From Lachnospiraceae oral taxon 107 str. F0167 (lineage in GTDB: Bacteria; Bacillota; Clostridia; Lachnospirales; Lachnospiraceae), in assembly GCA_000209465.1 (NCBI GenBank), contig GL890588.1:85356-149355 (forward strand): a DNA stretch of 64,000 nt, given 5' to 3'. Each line of letters opens with the position of its first letter. Positions within the stretch are counted from its first letter, which is position 1. The notes under the pieces were generated by a model. It had not been told where the DNA came from. It searched no databases and saw only the letters and a program-made list of their open reading frames with translations. Of this stretch, positions 9,520-17,147 are shown in pieces. The position numbers and the translations under genes were made by a program.

Positions 9520-10494
9520 TTATCCCTTTCTTTTTCTATTTAAGATATCCATATACACAGCGAATACTAATATGATTCCTGTGATAAAGAGCTGATAATG
9601 TGACTGTACTCCGATATATGGGAAACCGATCTTAAGTACTGTCATTATAAATACACCAATAATTGTTCCAACTATTGATCCTACACCACCTGAAAGTGAT
9701 GTACCTCCGATAACTACTCCCGCAATAGCATCAAGCTCAAATCCGTTACCTGTATTCGGCTGTGCTGTTGAGAATACCGCTACATATGCAAGTCCTGCAA
9801 GCGCTGCGAAAACACCTGAGAATACATAAGCCATTGTTTCATATTTTTTTACATCAATACCTGAAAGTCTTGTAGCTTCCTTGTTTGAGCCTATTGAAAG
9901 TATATATCTTCCAAGTCTTGTCTTATTAAGAACTACTGCCATTACAATAGCACATATTGCTAAAAGAATAAACCCTGTCGGGAAATTCTTTGGAAGGATA
10001 CCGCCATCCTTTGTAACCATGAATATTTCTCTAAACCATGCACCTGCACTGTCCCCCTGTGGGAATGAGATAGTCTTTGTCTTTGATACGATTGAACCGA
10101 GTCCTCTTGAAACCATCATGGTTCCAAGTGTGGCTATAAACGCCGGCAACTCAAAATGTGATACCAAAATACCGTTTATAAGTCCAAATACAGCACCAAC
10201 CAAGAGCATTATCAATATAACAATAAACATCGGGGTTCCTTTTTCCATAAAGGTTCCACCTATAAGTGCGGCACATATTGCAACTGTACCTATTGACAGG
10301 TCGATACCGCCTGTGGAAATAACAAAGGTTACTCCTATCGCCATAAAAGCTACATAATATGCTGATTTTGAAATATTAGTAAATGTTGTAGCCTGTAAAA
10401 ACTTATCCGTTAACAGTGAAAACACTATACATATTACTACCAGTGCAGCTATAACTACCGCCTGCTGATTTGAAAAAAGCTTTTTTAGGTTCAT
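9520..10494 (-). CDS. Sugar ABC transporter permease (RbsC-like), probable L-fucose
   Basis: A 324-residue ribose/autoinducer-type permease with many hydrophobic helices and the family phrases GTFVISTGGIDLSIG-like (VTFVISTGGIDLSIGT) and DAIAGVVIGGTSLSGGVGS. The start overlaps the ATPase stop in an ATGA, so the two are translationally coupled. It forms the membrane channel for the neighbouring binding protein. Confidence 0.93.
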   Translation of the reverse strand: MNLKKLFSNQQAVVIAALVVICIVFSLLTDKFLQATTFTNISKSAYYVAFMAIGVTFVISTGGIDLSIGTVAICAALIGGTFMEKGTPMFIVILIMLLVGAVFGLINGILVSHFELPAFIATLGTMMVSRGLGSIVSKTKTISFPQGDSAGAWFREIFMVTKDGGILPKNFPTGFILLAICAIVMAVVLNKTRLGRYILSIGSNKEATRLSGIDVKKYETMAYVFSGVFAALAGLAYVAVFSTAQPNTGNGFELDAIAGVVIGGTSLSGGVGSIVGTIIGVFIMTVLKIGFPYIGVQSHYQLFITGIILVFAVYMDILNRKRKG

Positions 10495-11990
10495 TTTCCC
10501 CCCTGTCTATTAGTCGCACATGTCATAATTCCCTCCTGACTAGCCTCAGATATGTCAAGACATCCTGTTATTCTGCCCTCACACATTACTACGACTCTGT
10601 CACTCATTCTAAGTACTTCCGGCAATTCTGAAGAAATCATTATTATTGATTTTCCCTCTTTGACCAATCTTTCCATTAAATCATATATTTCGCTCTTTGC
10701 ACCTACGTCAATACCTCTTGTAGGTTCATCAAATATCAGTATTTCAGAATCTTTTACCAGCCACTTGGCAATAACCACCTTCTGCTGATTACCACCTGAA
10801 AGTTTCTTTATAATCTGTGAAACACCGGGTGTTTTGGTCTTCAATTCTTTAACATACTTTTCACTGACAGTTTTTGACTTTGCACCGTCAATGAAGAGCC
10901 CCTTTGTGAACTTTTCAAGTGAAGATATACAAGTATTTTCCTCTACGGATTTATCTACAAGAAGTCCGAATCTTTTTCTGTCCTCTGACAAATATCCGAT
11001 ACCTGCATTAACAGCATCCTTTGTAGACTTTATACTTACTTCCTTGCCATGAATAAATATCTTACCTGAATCCATAGGATCCGCACCGAATATAAGCCTT
11101 GCAACCTCCGTTCTGCCCGCACCCATAAGTCCTGAAAATCCAAGTATTTCACCCTTTCTAAGTTCAAAGGAAACATCCTTTACATGCTTGCCCCTGTTTA
11201 GATTTTCACATTTAAGAACAACTTCCGCATCGGCACCGACATCGGATTTGGTCTTCGGTTCCATAAATACAGTTCTTCCAACCATCATCTTTATGATATC
11301 ATCCTTGGTACATTCCTTTGTAACCAAAGTGCCGACATACTCTCCGTCTCTCATGACAATAACCTTGTCGGAGATAACATTGATTTCATCCATCCTATGT
11401 GAAATATAAATTATTCCGGTACCCTTATCTCTTAAATCGTTTATAACTTTGAAAAGTTCTTCAATCTCAGAGTCTGTAAGAGCTGCTGTAGGCTCGTCAA
11501 ATACTATGACTTTCGCATTTGTTGAAATAGCCTTTGCAATCTCGACCATCTGCTGCTTTCCTACAGTAAGGTTTCCTATCTTTACATTAGGATTTATATC
11601 TACATTTAATCTCTCAAATAATTCTTTGGCATCTTCTACCATCTTAGCATCATCAATCAAGAAGCCTTTTTTTCTTTCTTTTCCGATGAAAAGATTCTGT
11701 GCCACTGTCAAATCATTCATCATATTAAGCTCCTGATGAACAATTGCAATGCCTGCCTCCTCGGATTCCGATACCGATTTATACTCAACCTCTTTTCCTT
11801 CAAAGGTTACAGTACCCTCATCCTTAGAATATATACCGGTTAAAATCTTCATAAGAGTGGATTTTCCGGCACCGTTTTCACCCATCAGTGCCACTACCTC
11901 ACCCTTATTAAGTTCAAGTTCCGCATTTTTAAGTGCAACAACTCCGGAGAAAGATTTCTTTATATTTTTCATTGTAAGTAATGCTGACAT
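10491..11990 (-). CDS. Sugar ABC transporter ATP-binding protein (two ABC cassettes)
   Basis: A 499-residue RbsA/MglA-type ATPase with two fused nucleotide-binding domains. The first has GENGAGKST (Walker A), LTVGKQQMVEIAKA and VFDEPTAAL; the second has the degenerate Walker A GLMGAGRTEVAR, LSGGNQQKVVIAKWL and IFDEPTRGIDVG. Such proteins work with a single RbsC-type permease, as here. A GGAGGGAG site precedes the start. First of the three transporter genes. Confidence 0.95.
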   Translation of the reverse strand: MSALLTMKNIKKSFSGVVALKNAELELNKGEVVALMGENGAGKSTLMKILTGIYSKDEGTVTFEGKEVEYKSVSESEEAGIAIVHQELNMMNDLTVAQNLFIGKERKKGFLIDDAKMVEDAKELFERLNVDINPNVKIGNLTVGKQQMVEIAKAISTNAKVIVFDEPTAALTDSEIEELFKVINDLRDKGTGIIYISHRMDEINVISDKVIVMRDGEYVGTLVTKECTKDDIIKMMVGRTVFMEPKTKSDVGADAEVVLKCENLNRGKHVKDVSFELRKGEILGFSGLMGAGRTEVARLIFGADPMDSGKIFIHGKEVSIKSTKDAVNAGIGYLSEDRKRFGLLVDKSVEENTCISSLEKFTKGLFIDGAKSKTVSEKYVKELKTKTPGVSQIIKKLSGGNQQKVVIAKWLVKDSEILIFDEPTRGIDVGAKSEIYDLMERLVKEGKSIIMISSELPEVLRMSDRVVVMCEGRITGCLDISEASQEGIMTCATNRQGGK

Positions 11991-12002
11991 AAAATCTCCC
12001 TC

Positions 12003-12662
12003 CTATTTATCTTTAATACTAACCCTCTGACCATATGTCTTAAACTTCTCCGCCATTAAAGTCATTTCTTCATGAGGCAGTATTACCGGCTCACCGATAG
12101 CCTTTGCCTTGGTATAAACCTCAGCGCAGTACTCTATTTCTTCTATAATATTAAAAGCGTTAAGAAGATCATTGGCACCTGCAAGTATTCCATGATTTGC
12201 CAATATAACCGCTTTTCTGTCTTTCATAGCTTCAAAAGCATTTTTTGCAAGTTCAGGGCTTCCGTATGTAGCATACTCAGCCACTCTTACATTCTCACCT
12301 GCTACGGCAATCATATAATGAGTTGCAGGAAGTTCCTGTCTTAAACATGCCATAACTGTTGCATACATTGTATGAGCATGAATCACAGCATCGATATCAT
12401 CTCTATACTTGTATGGCATTACATGCATTGCCCACTCTGATGAAGGAACTCTGTTTCCTTCTATCACATTACCGTCCACATCTATGATAACAATATCCTC
12501 AGGCTGTATTTCAAAGAAATCTATTCCTGAAGGAGTGATTGCAACATGTCCGTTTTTTCTGTCAAATATACTTAAGTTACCGCCTGTACCCTTGGTAAGA
12601 CCTGCTTGTACCAATTTCTTTCCGTACTCTATTAAAAGCAGTCTTTCCTTCTCCATCAACAT
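12003..12662 (-). CDS. fucA: L-fuculose-phosphate aldolase (class II aldolase family)
   Basis: It splits L-fuculose-1-phosphate into dihydroxyacetone phosphate and L-lactaldehyde. The 219-residue protein has the class II aldolase features: GTGGNLS, the catalytic Glu in SSEWAMH, the zinc-binding HAHTMYA and a later His in ILANHGILAG. Length and motifs match E. coli FucA. The related RhaD and AraD are longer or act on other sugars, and the flanking fucose genes decide. Either ATG at the start (MLMEKERL) is possible; the first has a GGGGAAAG site. Confidence 0.93.
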   Translation of the reverse strand: MLMEKERLLLIEYGKKLVQAGLTKGTGGNLSIFDRKNGHVAITPSGIDFFEIQPEDIVIIDVDGNVIEGNRVPSSEWAMHVMPYKYRDDIDAVIHAHTMYATVMACLRQELPATHYMIAVAGENVRVAEYATYGSPELAKNAFEAMKDRKAVILANHGILAGANDLLNAFNIIEEIEYCAEVYTKAKAIGEPVILPHEEMTLMAEKFKTYGQRVSIKDK

Positions 12663-12716
12663 AATCTTTCCCCTTTACTATAAAGAGGGCATGTACTGCC
12701 CTCCTGTATTTGATTT

Positions 12717-14498
12717 TTATTTATAAAGCGGACCATAGTAAGCACATGCTCTGTAGTCCTGTCCCTCTAAGTCAGCTGTACCAAATCCGTTAAATGAATG
12801 TGGTCTGAATATTCTCTCTTCCTCTACATTGTGGAATGCTACAGGTATTCTAAGCATTGAAGCCAATGTAAGAAGTCTGTCTCCTACATGTCCCTCTACT
12901 GTTGCACCATGGTTTGCACCCCATTTTGCCATAACATTGTATACCGAATCTGCCGCACCTACGCCGATTTTTGGAGCAAACCATGTTGTTGGCCAAGTCT
13001 TGCTTGTTCTCTCGTCAAGTATTCTATGTACATCTTCATCAAGTACACAGGTATGTCCTTCTATTACCTGAAGTGTAGGTCCTACACCCTCAACAATATT
13101 TACTCTGATCATTGTTACAGGCATCTCTGCCGATGTCTTAAAATGTGATGAGAAACCGCCGCCTCTAAAATACTCATAATCGGCTCTGCACCAGTCTGTA
13201 GCTTCGCAGCAAGCCTTGATATCTTCATCAGTAAGATTCCACCATTCCTTCATGGTTCCTTTACCGTTCTCATCCTTAGCGGCAGCACTTGCATCAAGAC
13301 AGCTTGCACCTGAGTTGATAAGGTGGATAATACCGTTCTTAGCATATCCGCTAAGTTCCTTACCGCTTACTCTCTTTACAGCATCCGGTGACCAGTATGT
13401 TCTAACATCTGAGAAGATTGGAGCCTTTCCTGTAGAAAGCCATCCGAACATCATAGCAACACCGTTTAATGTATCATTCTCTGTTGCAAATGGAGTAGGC
13501 ATCTTCTTACCGTTCCAGTCAAATCCTGAAGCCATAATAGCCTCTGTAAAGTCTGCATTAGGAAGCCAGTCTGTCCACATTCTCTGTCCCTGGAATCCGC
13601 CTGAGATACCGTTTCTTCCAAGTGATTCCTCATGCCAACCCATCTTTGCAAGCTTCGGATTTCCTTCTAAGATATCTCTTACTACCATTGCATGCTTTAC
13701 GCAGAATTCCCACTGCTTGTCATCTTCAATATATCTTGACTTCTTGATTATCTCAGGGAAGTCCTTACCTGCATTGATGTCCATACCTTCTTTGCAGTAT
13801 TCCTTTACCCATGCAAGAGCTCTTTCAAACTCTTCATGGTCGTAGATACCAAGTGTAATTCTTCTAAGAACCTCTGTCATATCTACCCACTCGGTTCTCA
13901 TTCCGAGATACTTCTGTAAGAAATCTACATTTACAACACTGCCTGCAATACCCATGGATACCGCACCGATATTTACATATGATTTATTCTTCATTACACC
14001 TACAGCCACAGCCGCCCTTGCAAAGTCTAAAATCTTCTTTGCCACATCTGCTGTTATAGTTGTATCATCCTTATCCTGAACTTCAGTTCCATAGATTGAG
14101 AATGCCGGAAGTCCTCTCTGTGCATATGCAGCCATAACTGCCGCAAGATAAACCGCACCCGGTCTTTCTGTTCCGTTAAATCCCCATACAGCCTTTATTG
14201 TGTTAGGATTAAGATCCATTGTCTCCGTTCCGTAGCACCAGCATGGTGTAACTGTAAGAGTTCCTATTACATTTTGATTTGCGAAGAACTCTTCACAAAC
14301 AGCAGCCTCTGCACCGCCACCGATGGTTGTTGGAGATATTACTACCTCTACTTTTTCTCCATCAGGGTATCTGAGGTTGTCTTCTATAAGCTTAGCCGCT
14401 CTTTTTGCCATGTTCATTGTCTGTTCTTCAAGGGACTCTCTAACGCCGCCCCATCTGCCGTCGATTGTAGGTCTGATTCCTATCTTTGGATGATTCAT
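12717..14498 (-). CDS. fucI: L-fucose isomerase
   Basis: It converts L-fucose to L-fuculose with a bound Mn2+. The 593-residue protein is collinear with E. coli FucI (591 residues): N-terminal PKIGIRPTIDGRWGGVRESLEEQT, IGGGAEAAVCEEFF, the metal-site regions and the C-terminal GANHGATVEGHVGDRLLTL. AAGGAGGGAAAT precedes the start. It follows the kinase gene by 10 bases in the operon. This is the clearest single marker that the operon is for fucose rather than rhamnose. Confidence 0.96.
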   Translation of the reverse strand: MNHPKIGIRPTIDGRWGGVRESLEEQTMNMAKRAAKLIEDNLRYPDGEKVEVVISPTTIGGGAEAAVCEEFFANQNVIGTLTVTPCWCYGTETMDLNPNTIKAVWGFNGTERPGAVYLAAVMAAYAQRGLPAFSIYGTEVQDKDDTTITADVAKKILDFARAAVAVGVMKNKSYVNIGAVSMGIAGSVVNVDFLQKYLGMRTEWVDMTEVLRRITLGIYDHEEFERALAWVKEYCKEGMDINAGKDFPEIIKKSRYIEDDKQWEFCVKHAMVVRDILEGNPKLAKMGWHEESLGRNGISGGFQGQRMWTDWLPNADFTEAIMASGFDWNGKKMPTPFATENDTLNGVAMMFGWLSTGKAPIFSDVRTYWSPDAVKRVSGKELSGYAKNGIIHLINSGASCLDASAAAKDENGKGTMKEWWNLTDEDIKACCEATDWCRADYEYFRGGGFSSHFKTSAEMPVTMIRVNIVEGVGPTLQVIEGHTCVLDEDVHRILDERTSKTWPTTWFAPKIGVGAADSVYNVMAKWGANHGATVEGHVGDRLLTLASMLRIPVAFHNVEEERIFRPHSFNGFGTADLEGQDYRACAYYGPLYK

Positions 14499-14508
14499 AT
14501 TTCCCTCC

Positions 14509-15921
14509 TTATTTTGAATCTATTCTTTTTATCTCACATGATCCTAAGATCAATTCAATACCTGTTTTTAAATCACTTACTTCCTTCAAATGTAGTAATG
14601 AAAGAAGTATATTTCCAAGGGCTGAACTCTCATAAGGTCCCGCCTTTACCTCTACCCCCATTTTATCTGCAATCATAGATGTAAGTACGCTTGACTTAGC
14701 ACCGCCCCCGATGATATGGATTTTCTTAAAACTCTTATTTAAAATCTTTTCGATGTCGGCTTTTACTTCCATATATTTTGCTACCATGCTCTCATAAATA
14801 ACGGCAAAATAGTCAAAATCATCTTCGGGAGTATCGCCACCCTGACTTTTTATAAAGTTATCAATTTCACTCTTTACATCAATACTTTCTTTTGCAAAAA
14901 CTTCAGCATCCATATCTATAAGTGAAAGCTTTTTATTCAATTTGTTTACATAATCACTGATTTCATCAAATGGTATCTTTCTGCCAAGTTTACTTTCAAG
15001 CTGTGCTTTATATTTCTCCAAAAGATAAAGTCCTGTGATATTCTTAAAGAACATAGGCTTTGAGTCAAATCCCAACTCATTGGTAAGACTGTTCTCATAC
15101 GCTTCTTCATTTATGATACATTTATCCACCACACTTCCTATCAGTGACCATGTACCGCAGCTTAAAAACATACTGTCCTCATCAAGGAAACTGTCGGTCA
15201 TTAAAAGTGCACTTGCAGTATCATGTGTACATACAGGTATCACATCTATTGATAAAGCTCTAAGTTCCTCTATTTTTGAATCCTTTGTATTTCCTGATAT
15301 TTCTGTTGCCTTTACAATCTCCGGAACCAGACTCTTTTTAAGTTCAAGCTTTTCAAATATAGTATCTGAAACCTTTCTCTGCCCCATATCATAGAGTCCT
15401 GTTGTAGACCAGATAGTTTCTTCACCTATCTTCTTTCCTGTAAGCATATAAAAAATCAGATCGGGCATCATAAGCATCTTATCCGCATTTTCATATATAT
15501 CAGGATTAAGTTTCTTTAATGTAAGAAGCTGAAATATTGTATTTATAGTCATTATCTGATTTCCGCTGTTTTTAAATATCTCAAGCTCACTTATCTTTTC
15601 CTTAGCTTCTTCTCTTCCTATAGAATACTTTTCATCTCTATAGGAAAACGGAGTATCTATAAGTTCTCCTTTTGCATCAATCACTCCGAAATCAACTCCC
15701 CATGTATCAATACCTATACATGAAACATCTTTGTTTTCTATGATTGTGCTTACTATTTTTTCCAAAATAGCTTTAAAATCCCAGTACAGTCTGCCGTCTT
15801 TTTCTTTTATACTGTGGGACATTCTCATAACTTCCTCTGTTATAAGCTTCCCTCCCTCAATATATCCGACAATACCTCTGATGGAAGTTGCTCCCATATC
15901 GAAAGCCAATACCTTGTTCAT
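14509..15921 (-). CDS. Rhamnulokinase/L-fuculokinase (FGGY family)
   Basis: First gene of the fucose operon. A 470-residue FGGY sugar kinase: phosphate-1 loop FDMGATSIRG, CIGIDTWGVDFG, CTHDTASALL and the adenosine-site IIGGGAKSS. By sequence it resembles RhaB as much as FucK, and many clostridial fucose operons use a RhaB-like kinase. The context (isomerase, aldolase, mutarotase) implies it phosphorylates L-fuculose at O1. Ribosome site is modest (GGTGAAG). Confidence 0.88.
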   Translation of the reverse strand: MNKVLAFDMGATSIRGIVGYIEGGKLITEEVMRMSHSIKEKDGRLYWDFKAILEKIVSTIIENKDVSCIGIDTWGVDFGVIDAKGELIDTPFSYRDEKYSIGREEAKEKISELEIFKNSGNQIMTINTIFQLLTLKKLNPDIYENADKMLMMPDLIFYMLTGKKIGEETIWSTTGLYDMGQRKVSDTIFEKLELKKSLVPEIVKATEISGNTKDSKIEELRALSIDVIPVCTHDTASALLMTDSFLDEDSMFLSCGTWSLIGSVVDKCIINEEAYENSLTNELGFDSKPMFFKNITGLYLLEKYKAQLESKLGRKIPFDEISDYVNKLNKKLSLIDMDAEVFAKESIDVKSEIDNFIKSQGGDTPEDDFDYFAVIYESMVAKYMEVKADIEKILNKSFKKIHIIGGGAKSSVLTSMIADKMGVEVKAGPYESSALGNILLSLLHLKEVSDLKTGIELILGSCEIKRIDSK

Positions 15922-16325
15922 ACTTCACCAACTTTCAATAATAAAATCGATAATCTTTCAGACATATCTCTTACCCCCTGTAAAAACACAAAGCTTTTTC
16001 AATTTATTTATGCTGAAAATTTATTCACAAACCCTTTTAGCAATCGCTACATTTTATATGAAAAATTATCAGTATTTTTGATTATTTCACTTGTTTTTGT
16101 TTTTAATTTTCATATATCTAAAATATTACCGAAAATGTTTTTCAGTGAATACAATATAACATATTTAATAATAAAAATATATATATGAATATATTCTTGA
16201 ATTACTTTTTTTTATTTTATGATATAATGTTCATGTGTGAATTTTTTTGTTCAACCCTGTGACAGCTTGCCCCTAAACTGTTGCTTAAAGAGGGCAACTG
16301 TATAATAAAAGTAAGAGGATTATTT
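15922..16325. promoter_or_regulatory. Divergent fuc operon / DeoR regulator control region
   Basis: About 400 AT-rich bases between the fucose operon and its divergent regulator. On the plus strand an extended -10 (TGATATAAT, 16220-16228) is the likely regulator promoter. Short inverted repeats that could be operator sites are TAGCAATCGCTA at 16038-16049 and, after the promoter, the GTTCA-type repeats around 16230-16255 and GTTGC/GCAAC at 16283-16301. I could not fix a fuc operon promoter with confidence; TTGTGA near 16025-16030 on the minus strand is a candidate -35. No classical CcpA cre was found. Confidence 0.5.
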
Positions 16326-17081
16326 ATGGATTCGAATGGAAGAAAACAGCAGATATTGGATGTTTTAAATAAGTGCAATGGGATATCAACCATAGACAGC
16401 CTATGCCAAAGAATTTTTGCTTCACGCTCTACTGTAAGGCGGGATTTGATTGCACTTGAAGAGGAGGGAATAGTAAAAAGATCTCATGGCTATGTCTCCG
16501 TGATAGTGAAGTCCGCCAATGAAAGCCCTATCGGTATGAGAAGGATTGAAAACCTTGATAAAAAGCAGCTTATAGCCGGCAAGGCAGCCCAGCTTTTAAA
16601 AGACGGAATGGTGATATTTTTGGACTCATCATCCACTGTTTGCCAGCTGGCACCGCTTCTTAAGCTAAGGCATAATATCACTATTATTACCAATGGTATA
16701 AATATAGCAAATGAACTCTCAAATGCACAGGATTTAAAATGTTTCCTCTGCCCCGGAGTGTTAAAGCATAAGAGTCTTTCCATTGTTGGAGAATTTGCTT
16801 CAAGTTTTATCAAAAATTTTAATGCGGAACTTGCAATTATTTCATGCAAAGCTATCAACACCAAAGGTATATTTGAGGGTGACGACTCTCAGGGGCTTGT
16901 AAAAAAGAGCATGATAGAAAATGCAAATAAAACTGTGCTTCTTTGTGATAATACCAAGGAAGAGGCAGGAGGCTTTTTTAAGTTGTCCGATTTTAGAGAT
17001 ATTGACGCCTTGGTTTCAAATGGAAATTTTTCTCCCGAACTGGATGAGATACTGGCAAATAATATAAATAGGATAATATAA
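16326..17081 (+). CDS. DeoR/GlpR-family transcriptional regulator, probable fucose operon repressor
   Basis: A 251-residue sugar-responsive repressor. The N-terminal winged helix-turn-helix (STIDSLCQRIFASRSTVRRDLIALEEEGIVKRSHG) is the DeoR signature; the C-terminal DeoRC effector domain has the sugar-phosphate-type segment FLDSSSTVCQLAPLL. Start is set at MDSNGRKQ with AAGAGGA upstream; an ATG 15 codons earlier has no site. It is divergent from the fucose operon, so control of that operon by fuculose-1-phosphate is the natural reading (E. coli FucR is also DeoR-type, though an activator). Confidence 0.9.
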   Translation: MDSNGRKQQILDVLNKCNGISTIDSLCQRIFASRSTVRRDLIALEEEGIVKRSHGYVSVIVKSANESPIGMRRIENLDKKQLIAGKAAQLLKDGMVIFLDSSSTVCQLAPLLKLRHNITIITNGINIANELSNAQDLKCFLCPGVLKHKSLSIVGEFASSFIKNFNAELAIISCKAINTKGIFEGDDSQGLVKKSMIENANKTVLLCDNTKEEAGGFFKLSDFRDIDALVSNGNFSPELDEILANNINRII

Positions 17082-17093
17082 TTTTGTATAATA

Positions 17094-17143
17094 AAAGGTC
17101 TGAATCCATATCACAAGATTTCTTGTGTTGGATTCAGACCTTT
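17094..17143. terminator. Bidirectional terminator between convergent genes
   Basis: A perfect 15-bp inverted repeat (17094-17108 and 17129-17143, arm AAAGGTCTGAATCCA) encloses a second, 7-bp repeat (CACAAGA/TCTTGTG). T-rich flanks on both sides let it serve the plus-strand regulator and the minus-strand IdeS-like gene, whose stop lies 5 bases away. Confidence 0.9.
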
Positions 17144-17147
17144 ATTT

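Noticed and set aside
16026..16055. CcpA cre site in the fuc control region
   Set aside because: TGTAGCGATTGCTA looks similar but misses two conserved positions of the cre consensus when aligned without a gap.
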